In this document: positions 1-9,457 of the stretch, one piece after another
Layout of the letters: each line of letters opens with the position of its first letter
How positions within the stretch are numbered: position 1 is the stretch's first letter
Position numbers and translations under genes: made by a program
Origin: Altererythrobacter sp.
GTDB taxonomy: Bacteria > Pseudomonadota > Alphaproteobacteria > Sphingomonadales > Sphingomonadaceae
Reading direction: 5' to 3'
DNA length: 64,000 nt
NCBI GenBank assembly: GCA_016793865.1
Contig: JAEULJ010000009.1
Coordinates: 62,001-126,000 of the forward strand
The notes under the pieces: model-generated
Databases searched by the model: none
What the model saw: the letters and a program-made list of their open reading frames with translations, nothing else
Told to the model about the DNA's origin: nothing

Positions 1-318
1 CACCAGCGGCACGTCCTGAACCCAGCTACCCTTGTTGCCGGGCTGGAGCCCCGCCGCCTTGAAGCGCTCGATGATATAGGCGACGGCCTTTTCCTCGCCC
101 GCCGTTCCCGGCGCGCGGCCTTCGAACGCGTCGGACGAGAGGACGCGGGTCATCTCCTTCATGTCCGATTCGCTGATCGTGCCGGGCGCGGCGTCGGGGA
201 TCGACAGCCCGGCGCTCGCCGCCGGGGCATCCCCCGCGCGCGGTGTGGCGCAGGCGGAAAGCGCCAGGAGGGCGGCCCCGGTCAGGAGCATGGCAGGCAG
301 GCGATTGGTCTTGGTCAT
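1..318 (-). CDS. M28-family metallopeptidase lipoprotein, 5' part only
   Basis: The minus strand reads from an ATG at 318 off the left edge, so only the first 106 codons are present. The start is a lipoprotein signal peptide: MTKTNR, a hydrophobic stretch, then lipobox LSAC with Cys about residue 24. Next comes a segment with SSDAFEGRAPGT and GEEKAVAYIIERFK. That pattern is characteristic of the N-terminal region of zinc-dependent M28 aminopeptidases in sphingomonads (family knowledge). The zinc ligands lie outside the window, so catalytic competence cannot be judged. It is divergent from glnE across a 98 bp gap. It would be an envelope-anchored exopeptidase releasing N-terminal amino acids. 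Confidence 0.8.
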   Translation of the reverse strand, partial: MTKTNRLPAMLLTGAALLALSACATPRAGDAPAASAGLSIPDAAPGTISESDMKEMTRVLSSDAFEGRAPGTAGEEKAVAYIIERFKAAGLQPGNKGSWVQDVPLV

Positions 319-416
319 GGCGGTGCGTCCCTGTTCCCCGTCGGGGCCGGTTCCTTGCAGAGCGCCGCCTGCGGGGCAAGCTTGCATGGCGGCGGAGCGG
401 CGGGCAGGGGGCGGCG

Positions 417-3071
417 ATGACCGCCGACTGGTACGATGCGCTGCGCCGCGCGCGGGCCCATGCCCCATTCCTCGCCCGCCTGATCGAGCGGGAGGATAGC
501 CTGCGGCCGCTGCTGGACAGCGGCGAGGGCGAGGCGGCGCTGGCTGCGGCAAGGCGTGCGGGTGAAGGCGCGGGGGACACCGGCGTGGCGCTGCGGCGCG
601 AGCGGCGCGCGCTGGCGCTGGTGCTGGCGCTGGGCGATCTGGCCGGTGCCTTCCCCCTGGCGCGGGTCATGGCCGAGCTCAGCGAGTTTGCCGATCGCGC
701 GATGGACGCGGCCATCATCGCCGCCATCGGCGCGCGCGTGCCCGATGCGATGCCTGCCGGCATGATCGCCATCGCGCTGGGCAAGCATGGCGCGGGGGAG
801 CTCAACTACAGTTCCGACATCGACCCAATCCTGCTCTACGACCCCGCGACGTTGCCCCGCCGCGAGCGCGACGAGCCGGCCGAGGCCGCCCAGCGCTATG
901 CCCGCGAGATCGTCCGTCTTCTGGGGGAGGTGACGGGGGAGGGCTATGTCTTTCGCGTCGACCTGAGGTTGCGCCCGGCTTCCGAGGTCAGCCCGCTGGC
1001 CATCTCGGTGGACGCGGCCACCACCCATTACGAAAGTTCCGCGCTGGCGTGGGAGCGGGCTGCATTCATCCGCGCCCGCGCCTGCGCCGGAGATGTGGCC
1101 GCGGGCGAGCGCTTCCTCGATTCGATCCGCCCATTCGTATGGCGCCGCAGCCTCGATTTCGGCGCGATCGAGGAAGTGCGCCGCCTCTCGCTGCGAATCC
1201 GCCAGCGCTATGCCGGTCCCCCGGAGCCCGGACCGGGCTTCAACCTCAAGCAGGGCCGCGGCGGGATTCGCGAGATCGAATTCTTCGCCCAGACGCACCA
1301 ACTCATCCACGGCGGGCGCGATGCCACTCTCCGGGCCCGCGGCACCCGTGCGGCGCTCGACGGGCTGGCGGCGGCCGGGGTGATCGCAGCCGAGGACGCG
1401 CGTGTCCTCGGCGAGGGTTACGACCGACTGCGCACGGTGGAACATCGGCTGCAGATGGTGGCCGACCAGCAGACGCATACCCTCCCGGAAGGCGCCGCGC
1501 TCGACGGGGTGGCGCACCTCGACGGGCTGGAGAGCGGCGCGGCGCTGATCGCGGAACTGCACGAGATATGCGGCGCGGTCGCCGAGCGTTATGATGCGAT
1601 GCTCGGGACCGGCGATGCCGAGCCGGTCGCGCGCGCGGAGGCGGTGCCTGACACCATTGCCGTGCGCGCCGCGGACTGGACCGATGGCCGCTATCGCGCC
1701 GTGCGTAGCGAGGCAGCAGTGGCCGCCTTCGAGGCCGTGAAGCCGCGGCTGCTCGCCGCCTTTGCCGCCGCAGCCGAGCCCGCGACGGTGCTGGCGCGGT
1801 GGGAGACCCTGCTTGAGCGGATGCCCAGCGCGATCAACGTTTTCCGCCTGCTTGAGGCGCGGCCAGGGCTGCTGGAGCTGCTGCTCGACTGCCTGACGCT
1901 GGCACCCCCGCTTGCCGACGAGCTGGCCCGCCGCCCGGAGCGGCTCGACGCGCTGATCGACCGCAGCGCGCTGGCGCTACCGGGCGATGTCGCGGAATTG
2001 GCAGCGGATATGCGCTGCGGCGAGAAGGACGCCGGTTACGAGGCCGGTCTGGATCGCATCCGCGTCGTGGTGGGCGAAAGGCGCTTCGCGCTCGGCATTC
2101 AGCTTATCGAAGCGGCCCACGATCCGCTGGCCATTGCCGCTGGCCTGTCGCGGCTGGCGGAGGCCGCCATCGGGGTCGCGCAGGAACAGGCCGAAGCCGA
2201 GTTTGCCCGCGTGCATGGGCGGGTGGACGGAGGGGAGCTGGTGGTGCTGGGGCTGGGCCGGCTCGGCGGGGGCGCGCTCACTCACGCCTCCGATCTCGAT
2301 GTCGTCTATGTCTTCACCGAGGGTGCCGAGGAATCGGACGGGGGGCATCCGCTAGGGCGTTCGCTTTACTTCAACCGGCTGGCACAGCGGCTTGGCGCGG
2401 CGCTCAGCGTGCCGACTGCGGAAGGCGCGCTCTACGAGATCGACACCCGGCTCCGGCCGCAGGGCGAAAAGGGCCCGCTGGCGGTAGGGCTCCCGGCCTT
2501 TGCCCGCTATCAGCGCGAGGAAGCCTGGACCTGGGAGCACATGGCGCTGACCCGGGCGCGAGTACTCACCGGGACGCCTGCTGCGCGTCGCGAGGTGGAG
2601 GGGATCGTGCACGAGGTGCTGGAGGCTCCCCGCGACCCCGGCACCCTGCGCGCCGACGTGCTGCGGATGCGAGCCGACATGGCAGCGCACAAGCCCGCCG
2701 GCGGGCCTCTCGACGCCAAGCTCGCCCGCGGTGGACTGGTCGATCTGGAGTTCGTGATTCATTATCTACAGCTGCGCGAACGCACCGCCTTCACACCCGA
2801 CCTTACGGACGCGATAGCGCGCCTCGCCGCAGCAGGCTTCGTCGCTCCCGAACTGGAGAGACACCTCCATTTCCTCAGCCGCCTGCTGGTCGGCGCCCGG
2901 CTTCTGGCGCCCGATCTCGCCATTCCGTCCGGCGCTGCGGCGCAGGTGCTGGCCCAGCAGACTCAGACCGGCGACATGGAGGAATTGCTGGGCACATTGG
3001 TGCGCGCGCGCGCGGGTGTGGCAAATGCATGGGAACGAGCCTTCGGCGAAACATTGGAGACAAGCGAATGA
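417..3071 (+). CDS. glnE: Bifunctional glutamine synthetase adenylyltransferase/deadenylyltransferase
   Basis: GlnE attaches AMP to, and removes it from, glutamine synthetase, matching its activity to nitrogen status under PII control. The 884-residue product has both halves of the family. The N-terminal nucleotidyltransferase motif GAGELNYSSDID is near residue 125 and the C-terminal copy, GLGRLGG followed by HASDLDVVY, is near residue 615. Each carries the paired metal-binding aspartates. I chose the ATG at 417 over an upstream in-frame start at 243 because AGGGGG precedes it and the upstream start would run into the divergent M28 lipoprotein gene. The length fits alphaproteobacterial GlnE. 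The stop overlaps the bcp start by four bases (ATGA), so the two are probably translationally coupled. Confidence 0.95.
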   Translation: MTADWYDALRRARAHAPFLARLIEREDSLRPLLDSGEGEAALAAARRAGEGAGDTGVALRRERRALALVLALGDLAGAFPLARVMAELSEFADRAMDAAIIAAIGARVPDAMPAGMIAIALGKHGAGELNYSSDIDPILLYDPATLPRRERDEPAEAAQRYAREIVRLLGEVTGEGYVFRVDLRLRPASEVSPLAISVDAATTHYESSALAWERAAFIRARACAGDVAAGERFLDSIRPFVWRRSLDFGAIEEVRRLSLRIRQRYAGPPEPGPGFNLKQGRGGIREIEFFAQTHQLIHGGRDATLRARGTRAALDGLAAAGVIAAEDARVLGEGYDRLRTVEHRLQMVADQQTHTLPEGAALDGVAHLDGLESGAALIAELHEICGAVAERYDAMLGTGDAEPVARAEAVPDTIAVRAADWTDGRYRAVRSEAAVAAFEAVKPRLLAAFAAAAEPATVLARWETLLERMPSAINVFRLLEARPGLLELLLDCLTLAPPLADELARRPERLDALIDRSALALPGDVAELAADMRCGEKDAGYEAGLDRIRVVVGERRFALGIQLIEAAHDPLAIAAGLSRLAEAAIGVAQEQAEAEFARVHGRVDGGELVVLGLGRLGGGALTHASDLDVVYVFTEGAEESDGGHPLGRSLYFNRLAQRLGAALSVPTAEGALYEIDTRLRPQGEKGPLAVGLPAFARYQREEAWTWEHMALTRARVLTGTPAARREVEGIVHEVLEAPRDPGTLRADVLRMRADMAAHKPAGGPLDAKLARGGLVDLEFVIHYLQLRERTAFTPDLTDAIARLAAAGFVAPELERHLHFLSRLLVGARLLAPDLAIPSGAAAQVLAQQTQTGDMEELLGTLVRARAGVANAWERAFGETLETSE

Positions 3072-3538
3072 CCGGCAAACCAGGCGTGGGCGACGTGATG
3101 CCCGACATCGCGATGGAGGGCGCTGGCGGCCAACAGATCCGACCCGGTGATTTTGCGGGCCGTCGCGCCGTGCTGTTCTTCTATCCCAAGGACATGACGC
3201 GGGGCTGCACCACCGAAGCGGTGGATTTCTCCCGCCTCAAGCCGCGCTTCGATGCGGCCGGCGTGGCCGTGCTGGGGATCAGCAAGGACAGCCCGGCCCG
3301 CCACGCAAAATTCACCGAGAAGCATTCCCTCAGCGTCGATCTCGCCAGCGATGCGGCTGAAGGCGGCTTGTCCGACGCGCTCGGCATCTGGACGGAAAAG
3401 CAGCTCTACGGGAAGCGCTTCATGGGCATGGTCCGCACGACATACATGCTCGGCCCCGATGGGCGGATCGAGAGGGTGTGGGACAAGGTCAAGGTCGCGG
3501 GCCATGTTCAGGAGGTTCTCTCCGCCGCAGAAGAATGA
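3068..3538 (+). CDS. bcp: Thioredoxin-dependent peroxiredoxin, Bcp/PrxQ type
   Basis: This 156-residue cytoplasmic peroxiredoxin reduces hydrogen peroxide and organic hydroperoxides using thiol donors. The thioredoxin-like fold is recognisable from FFYPKDMTRGCTTEAVDF, where the peroxidatic Cys sits near residue 46, and from GISKDSPARHAKF. The usual family motif is TPGCT; here Pro is replaced by Arg. The resolving Cys found five residues later in E. coli Bcp is absent (GCTTEAV), so this is predicted to be a 1-Cys enzyme needing an external thiol. The ATG at 3068 overlaps the glnE stop, which fixes the start. Nothing else in the operon bears on oxidative stress. Confidence 0.9.
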   Translation: MTGKPGVGDVMPDIAMEGAGGQQIRPGDFAGRRAVLFFYPKDMTRGCTTEAVDFSRLKPRFDAAGVAVLGISKDSPARHAKFTEKHSLSVDLASDAAEGGLSDALGIWTEKQLYGKRFMGMVRTTYMLGPDGRIERVWDKVKVAGHVQEVLSAAEE

Positions 3539-3966
3539 TGCCCCGCCGCGCGCTGCGGAGCGTGGCGGAATGCGCTTCGGCGCGGGAGCGAGCGTTGCGG
3601 TGCGTGTCGGCAAACGCGCGAGCCGGAAGATTCGCAAACGTTATGTCGCACCTGGCCACGTCGGCAGGCGGAGGGTTGAGCGCGACCAATGGTTCGCGGA
3701 AATGTGGCGAAAACAGGGCGAAAGTCGTTTCGGCGCAGGGTTAAGGTCGGGTTTCAACGACTCGCCGCGTTCGACAGGCGGTTGGCCGCGCGAACCTTAT
3801 CGAGGTGTTGCCTCGTTAACCTTCGACCACCTACCCACAACACATCGAGCGACGGGGTGTTCCCCAAAACTCGATGGACGCCGGTCGGCATCGTTCTTCG
3901 CGGGGGCGGAGAGCCGGCCAGAGAGTGGGTAGCGGCGGCAACGCCGTGGGGCAGACGGGTCAATTC
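3539..3966. other. 428 bp non-coding gap between bcp and the M23 peptidase
   Basis: No reading frame here has a plausible start, ribosome site or recognisable product. A short hairpin (CGAGG, five-base loop, CCTCG) lies near 3808-3822, directly followed by GTTAACC. The latter half is less GC-rich than its surroundings and presumably carries the promoter of the downstream peptidase gene. I could not pick a convincing -35/-10 pair. Confidence 0.5.
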
Positions 3967-4629
3967 ATGCATCTTTTTCGAGTGAAGGCGCGGGCCGCCC
4001 TGTGTGCAATCGCCGGGCTGCTGACCATGGCAGCGGCTCCTGCCCAGGCCGAAAGCGCTTCCTACGTTGCCCCCACGACCGCCCCGGCGCCCGGCACCGG
4101 CATCACCAGCGAAGGCAGCGATCGGCAGTTCCAGCAGCTGTTCGCCAGCTGGGACCGCACCACCCAAGGGCCATCCATCGTTGCCGCGGTCGCGGTGCCT
4201 TCGCGCATTCCGCTCGACAACTATCGCGTTTCTTCCAATTTCGGCATGCGCGTCCACCCGGTTCTCGGCGGGATGCGCGGCCACAAGGGCCTCGATATGG
4301 CGGCGCCCAGCGGCACGCCGATCTATGCAACGGCCGACGGCCTGGTCAGCAAGGCGGAATGGTTTTCCTCTTACGGCAATTTCGTCGCGATCGGCCACGG
4401 CAGCGAGCTCGAGACGCGCTTCGGCCACCTCTCGCGCATCGCGGTTTCGGCCGGCCAGCGGGTGCGCAAGGGCGACCTGATCGGCTATGTCGGCTCGACC
4501 GGGCGTTCGACCGGCCCCCATCTCCATTACGAGGTTCGCGTGGCCGGGCAGGCCGTGGATCCTTCGCCCTACATGACCGAGAGCGGCGGCGAACGCGCCT
4601 ATGCGCTGGCGCTCGGCGGGTCCAAATAG
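3967..4629 (+). CDS. Secreted M23-family (LytM) peptidoglycan endopeptidase
   Basis: The product (220 residues) starts with a Sec signal peptide (MHLFRVKARAALCAIAG, cleavage near APAQA-ES). The C-terminal half is a LytM/peptidase M23 domain. Zinc ligand motifs are visible: SNFGMRVHPV, then GHKGLDMAAP with the H-x(3)-D pair, and GPHLHYEVR with the H-x-H pair. These match lysostaphin-like enzymes that cleave peptide cross-bridges (family knowledge). A periplasmic wall-remodelling role is the natural inference; there is no LysM or coiled-coil region. The ATG at 3967 is chosen because it starts the signal peptide. The gene stands alone, with a strong terminator behind it. Confidence 0.9.
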   Translation: MHLFRVKARAALCAIAGLLTMAAAPAQAESASYVAPTTAPAPGTGITSEGSDRQFQQLFASWDRTTQGPSIVAAVAVPSRIPLDNYRVSSNFGMRVHPVLGGMRGHKGLDMAAPSGTPIYATADGLVSKAEWFSSYGNFVAIGHGSELETRFGHLSRIAVSAGQRVRKGDLIGYVGSTGRSTGPHLHYEVRVAGQAVDPSPYMTESGGERAYALALGGSK

Positions 4630-4660
4630 CAGCTACCATTTCGCTCCTGTGCGAATGCTG

Positions 4661-4689
4661 AAGGCGGCGGGGCAACCCGCCGCCTTTTT
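4661..4689 (+). terminator. Rho-independent terminator after the M23 peptidase gene
   Basis: A perfect 9-bp stem, GGCGGCGGG (4663-4671) with CCCGCCGCC (4676-4684), is closed by a GCAA tetraloop and followed by five Ts. It lies 33 bases after the M23 stop codon and 71 bases before the next start. Confidence 0.92.
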
Positions 4690-4759
4690 GCTTGCCCGGA
4701 TGCGCCCGCGCCCTAGGTTCGATCGCGAGCCTTGGCAAACAAGGCCACAGAGGAGAGCC

Positions 4760-6319
4760 ATGCATCCCATCACCCACGCGGCCGCGCGGCCGGATCACCC
4801 CGCGATCGTGATGGCGGGCAGCGGGGAAACGGTGTCCTATGGGGAGATGGACAGGACCGCGAACCGCTTCGCCCGCCTGTTGCGCGCGCATGGGCTGGGG
4901 CGGGGCGATCGCTTCGCCCTGCTGATGGAGAACAACGCGCTTCATCTCCAGCTCGTGTGGGGATCGCAGCGTGCGGGGACCATGCTGGTGCCGATCTCCA
5001 CCCGCCTGACCGCGCCCGAGGTCGCCTATATCCTGGGCGATGCCGGGGTGCGGCTGTTGGTCACTTCGGCGCAATATGCCCGGATCGCCGCGCAGTTGAA
5101 GGTCGAATGCCCGGAATGTCCCGCGCTGGTTCTGGGATCGGGCGGCGCGGACGATCTGGCAACCGCGCTGGCGGCGCAGGACGATGCGCCCTTGCCCGAT
5201 CCGCTGCCGGGCCAGCACATGCTCTATTCCAGCGGAACGACGGGCAGGCCCAAGGGGATCGTACCGCGGCCGCCCGACAGCGACGATGTCCTTGCGCCCA
5301 ACCCGCTGACCGCGCTTGCCGTGATGGGTGCCGGGATGCCCGCCGATGGAAGCATGGTCTATCTCAGCCCCGCGCCCCTCTATCACGCCGCACCGCTCGC
5401 CTGGTGCGCTACCGCGCACCGGCTGGGCGGGACGGTGGTGGTGATGGAGCATTTCGAGCCCGAGCACGCGCTCGAGACTATCGCCCGCCACCGTGTCACG
5501 GACAGCCAGTGGGTGCCCACCCACTTCGTCCGCCTGCTTCGGCTTCCCGAGGAAATCCGCCGCCGCCACGATCTTTCCAGCCACCGCCGCGCCATCCATG
5601 CCGCCGCGCCATGTCCCGTGCCGACAAAGCAGGCGATGATCGATTGGTGGGGTCCGATCCTGGTGGAATATTATGCCGGGTCGGAAGGGATCGGCATGAC
5701 GCTCATCGGATCGGAGGACTGGCTGGCTCATCCGGGCAGCGTGGGCCGCGCACTCTATGGCAAGTTGCACGTCTGCGGGCCGGAAGGGCAAGAGGTGGCC
5801 GCTGGCGAGGATGGGCTGGTCTATTTCGAGAACGACGCCATCCCAAGCTATCATAACGATCCGGCCAAGACCGCCGAAGCGCTGCACCCAGCCGGCTGGA
5901 TGACGCTGGGCGATATCGGCCATGTGGACGAGGACGGCTATCTTTTCCTCACCGATCGCCACAGCCACATGATCATCAGCGGCGGGGTGAACATCTACCC
6001 GCAGGAGATCGAGAACCTGCTCGTCACGCATCCCAGGGTGATGGATGCCGCGGTGATCGGCGCGCCGGACCCCGATCTGGGCGAACAGGTGGTGGCCGTG
6101 GTCCAGCCGGTGGACATGGCCGAGGCGGGGGCGGATGGCTTCGGGGCGCTGGAGGCGGAGCTGCGGGACTTCCTCGCCCCCCAGCTATCCAGGGTGAAGA
6201 TGCCGCGCCGCTTCGCGTTCCGCGATGCGCTTCCCCGGGAAGCCAACGGCAAGCTCTATAAGCGCGAGCTGCGCGCGGAGTTCGCGTCCGGGCCGGAGGG
6301 CGCGGGATCTACAATTTAG
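4760..6319 (+). CDS. Acyl-CoA synthetase (AMP-forming)
   Basis: This 519-residue ANL-superfamily enzyme would activate a carboxylic acid as acyl-AMP and transfer it to CoA. The phosphate-binding loop YSSGTTGRPKG is near residue 155, the aromatic-acidic motif YYAGSEG near 305, the hinge region with GDIGHVDEDGY and DRHSHMIISGG near 390-410, and the catalytic Lys in EANGKLYKREL near 498. The ATG at 4760 follows AGGAGAG at 4751-4757, deciding the start against an upstream open frame. The acid cannot be told from sequence; fatty, aromatic or bile-acid-type substrates are all possible. It is a single-gene unit between the M23 terminator and convergent msrA. Confidence 0.85.
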   Translation: MHPITHAAARPDHPAIVMAGSGETVSYGEMDRTANRFARLLRAHGLGRGDRFALLMENNALHLQLVWGSQRAGTMLVPISTRLTAPEVAYILGDAGVRLLVTSAQYARIAAQLKVECPECPALVLGSGGADDLATALAAQDDAPLPDPLPGQHMLYSSGTTGRPKGIVPRPPDSDDVLAPNPLTALAVMGAGMPADGSMVYLSPAPLYHAAPLAWCATAHRLGGTVVVMEHFEPEHALETIARHRVTDSQWVPTHFVRLLRLPEEIRRRHDLSSHRRAIHAAAPCPVPTKQAMIDWWGPILVEYYAGSEGIGMTLIGSEDWLAHPGSVGRALYGKLHVCGPEGQEVAAGEDGLVYFENDAIPSYHNDPAKTAEALHPAGWMTLGDIGHVDEDGYLFLTDRHSHMIISGGVNIYPQEIENLLVTHPRVMDAAVIGAPDPDLGEQVVAVVQPVDMAEAGADGFGALEAELRDFLAPQLSRVKMPRRFAFRDALPREANGKLYKRELRAEFASGPEGAGSTI

Positions 6320-6406
6320 GTTCTATGAACGATTTAAAAGAGCCGATAAGGGTATAACCCTTGCGGTTCGTTTTGTCAAGCCGTTTTTCCGTAACCTTGC
6401 AGGGAT

Positions 6407-6946
6407 TCATGCCTTGGTGTGGTTCTGGAAGCTCTTGCGCAGCTTCATCAGCTTCGGCGGAATGGTCGCCAGGCAGTAGGGATTGCGCTGGCCTTCGCCG
6501 TTCCAGTATTCTTGGTGGTAGTCCTCGGCGGGATACCAATGCGCTGGTCCCTCGATGGTGGTGACCGCGTGCTGGCCGGGGTGGTCCGCGTCCCAGCGCG
6601 CGATTGCCGCCTCCGCTTCGCCGCGCTGGTCCTCGCCGGCCAGGAAGATGGCGCTGCGGTACTGGGTTCCCACGTCGTTCCCCTGCCGATTGAGCTGGCT
6701 CGGATCATGCGTCCCCATGAATACGTCGAGCAGGTCGGGCAGCGCGATCCGGTCGGGGTCGAACTCCACCTTCACCGCCTCTGCATGGCCGGTGTTGCCC
6801 GAGCAGACCTCCTTGTAGGTGGGGTCGGGCTTGTCGCCGCCGATGTAGCCGCTCTCAACGCCGGTCACGCCGATCACGTCGTTCATCACCGCCTCGGTGC
6901 ACCAGAAGCAGCCCCCGGCCAGGATTGCGGTCTGCGTATCGCTCAT
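6407..6946 (-). CDS. msrA: Peptide-methionine (S)-S-oxide reductase
   Basis: MsrA repairs the S-epimer of methionine sulfoxide in proteins, with thioredoxin as reductant. The 179-residue product has the active site GCFWCTE near the N-terminus (catalytic Cys about residue 13) and the conserved stretch GYIGGDKPDPTYKEVCSGNTGHAE. There are also GTQYRSAIF and a C-terminal Cys in RNPYCLATIPPK that can act as recycling Cys. No signal peptide is present, so it acts in the cytoplasm. AAGGAG precedes the ATG. MsrB is not fused or adjacent. The gene is divergent from the secreted methyltransferase gene. Confidence 0.96.
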   Translation of the reverse strand: MSDTQTAILAGGCFWCTEAVMNDVIGVTGVESGYIGGDKPDPTYKEVCSGNTGHAEAVKVEFDPDRIALPDLLDVFMGTHDPSQLNRQGNDVGTQYRSAIFLAGEDQRGEAEAAIARWDADHPGQHAVTTIEGPAHWYPAEDYHQEYWNGEGQRNPYCLATIPPKLMKLRKSFQNHTKA

Positions 6947-7053
6947 TCGAAGTCTCCTTCCCGCGCCAGATAGGATGCGGTGGGACGGTTGTCATGGTCC
7001 GCCGTCGCGCTAGGGTGCGGTCCCGCACACCGAGAACACGGAGAGGAACATTC

Positions 7054-7902
7054 ATGCGAACTGCCCTGGCCCTGACCTTCGCCGGTACCTTGACCGCGCT
7101 GGCGCTACCTGCGGCCGTGCGGGCGCAGGAGCATTCCCATGCGACCCCTGCTGCCAAGGCGCCTGCCCTCTCCCCCGCCCTCGCCAAGGCGCTTGCCGCC
7201 CCCAATCGCGATGCCGACCGCCAGCGCGACGTCTGGCGGCACCCGGGCGAAACGCTCGCCTTCTTCCGGGTGGAACCCGACATGAAGGTGGGCGAATTCG
7301 CCCCTGGCGGCGGCTGGTATTCGCGGGTTCTTGGCAATTATCTCAGCCCGAAGGGGCGGATCGTCGGCCTGTTCTCGAGCCCCGGGGGCGATGCCAAGGC
7401 GCGCGATTCCGCCCACGCCGCTGCGGCGGCCTTTCCCGCGCAGGTCCAGGGCTGGACCGGGCGTGATGTGGCGGGCACGCAGGGGCTTGCGCTCGATACC
7501 GTGAGCGATGCCGATCGCGGCAGCTTCGATCGCATCCTGGTGATGCGGATGATGCACAACATGATGCAGGGCGGACACGCCGACAGCGAGCTCAAGGCGC
7601 TGCGCGACCTGCTCAAGCGCGGCGGGATGCTGGCCATAGAGCAGCACCGCGCCCCCGCTTCTGCCGACGACGCCTACAGCGATGGCAGCAAGGGCTATCT
7701 TCGCCAGGCCGACGTGATCCGGCTGGTCGAGAGCGCGGGATTCGAACTTGTCGCCAGCAGCGAGATCAACGCCAATCCGCGCGACACCGCCGACCACCCC
7801 GGCGGGGTGTGGGAAATGCAGCCGACTTGGCGGACCAAGCGGCCAGAACTCGAGAAGCTGGGCGAAAGCGACCGGATGACGCTGCTGTTCCGCAAGCGTT
7901 GA
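7054..7902 (+). CDS. Predicted SAM-dependent methyltransferase with a Sec signal peptide
   Basis: The 282-residue product begins with a signal peptide (MRTALALTFAGTLTALALP, cleavage near VRAQE). It continues into a class I methyltransferase-like fold of the COG4798 type (my recognition). Motif I corresponds to VGEFAPGGGWYSRVL near residue 90, followed by KGRIVGLFS, and a later strand is FDRILVMRMMHNMM near residue 165. The family is widespread in alphaproteobacteria but its substrate is unknown to me. Export of a SAM-dependent fold is odd, because SAM is not expected in the periplasm. The ATG at 7054 follows GAGAGGA and begins the signal peptide. The downstream gene starts 41 bases later and may be co-transcribed. 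Confidence 0.75.
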   Translation: MRTALALTFAGTLTALALPAAVRAQEHSHATPAAKAPALSPALAKALAAPNRDADRQRDVWRHPGETLAFFRVEPDMKVGEFAPGGGWYSRVLGNYLSPKGRIVGLFSSPGGDAKARDSAHAAAAAFPAQVQGWTGRDVAGTQGLALDTVSDADRGSFDRILVMRMMHNMMQGGHADSELKALRDLLKRGGMLAIEQHRAPASADDAYSDGSKGYLRQADVIRLVESAGFELVASSEINANPRDTADHPGGVWEMQPTWRTKRPELEKLGESDRMTLLFRKR

Positions 7903-7943
7903 TGCGGTTGCGCCCGAAGGGGCGGCCGGGATAGGAGCCCGCC

Positions 7944-8803
<860 letters not shown>

Positions 8804-8807
<4 letters not shown>

Positions 8808-9358
8808 GCAGCAGCGAACCGCGGCGCTATCTCATCGCGCTCGGTTCCAACATGCGGGTGCCCGGGATCGGCGATCCGCGCCAGGTGGTGATGGCGGCGC
8901 TGGCGGCCATCGCGGTGGAAGGGATCGTGCTGGAGGCGATCTCGCCCTTGGTTTCGAGCCGGCCGATCGGCCCCTCCCGCCGGCGCTACGCCAATGCAGC
9001 CGCGGCCATCGGTTGCGATCTCGCGCCCACGGAATTGCTCGATGTCTTCCAGCGGCTCGAGCGCGCTTTCGGCCGCCGCCATCGCGGGCGCAGATGGGGC
9101 GCCCGCCCGCTCGATCTCGATATCGTGCTGTGGAACGGAGGGCCTTGGGTGAGCCCGGACCTGACTATCCCCCACGCCCAGTTCCGGGGCCGCGCCTTCG
9201 TGCTCGGCCCAGCCGCCGCGATAGCGGGAAACTGGCGCGATCCGCTGACCGGCCTGACATTGCGCCACCTGCGCGCCCGCTTGACCCGCCCCCGGCCGCT
9301 CCGTAGGGCCGGCCACGGTCGGGCCCTTAGCTCAGTCGGTAGAGCAACTGACTTTTAA
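8804..9358 (+). CDS. folK: 2-amino-4-hydroxy-6-hydroxymethyldihydropteridine diphosphokinase
   Basis: FolK transfers pyrophosphate from ATP to the pterin in folate synthesis. The frame contains the family signatures RRYLIALGSN at the N-terminus, RRRYANAAAAI, and the catalytic loop RRHRGRRWGARPLDLDIVLWN. The start is uncertain: no ATG precedes the essential first strand. A CTG at 8804 overlaps the aguB stop (CTGA) with GAGGA three bases before it; a GTG at 8792 is the alternative. An ATG at about 8849 would delete the first strand. The frame has no stop before tRNA-Lys and terminates at TAA 9356-9358, inside the tRNA anticodon loop, so the last 12 codons overlap the tRNA. The function is clear; both ends are unusual. 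Confidence 0.8.
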
Positions 9359-9396
9359 TCAGTAGGTCGCTGGTTCGAACCCAGCAGGGCTCACCA
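9321..9396 (+). tRNA. tRNA-Lys (anticodon TTT)
   Basis: A full cloverleaf can be folded. The acceptor GGGCCCT (9321-9327) pairs with AGGGCTC (9386-9392) through one G-U. The D-arm is GCTC/GAGC. The anticodon stem ACTGA/TCAGT holds loop CTTTTAA with anticodon TTT, and the T-arm contains GGTTCGAACCC. The 3' CCA is encoded (9394-9396). The folK reading frame ends inside it. Confidence 0.97.
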
Positions 9397-9457
9397 TCCT
9401 CAGCCCGTTCCGCACGCTCGCGCCAAGGTAGCCAGCGCCGGGTGCGTCGGCACCCGT

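Noticed and set aside
243-416. Upstream in-frame extension of glnE
   Set aside because: It would overlap the divergent M28 lipoprotein start and has no ribosome site, whereas ATG 417 has AGGGGG in front.
3714-3830. TTAA-containing stretches resembling CtrA half-sites upstream of the M23 peptidase gene
   Set aside because: No pair with the required TTAA-N7-TTAA spacing; single half-sites are expected by chance.
6348-6362. AAGGGT-ATA-ACCCTT hairpin between the acyl-CoA synthetase and msrA genes
   Set aside because: Only six base pairs, AT-rich, and no T-tract, so it is not a supportable terminator, although the local drop in GC at convergent gene ends is real.
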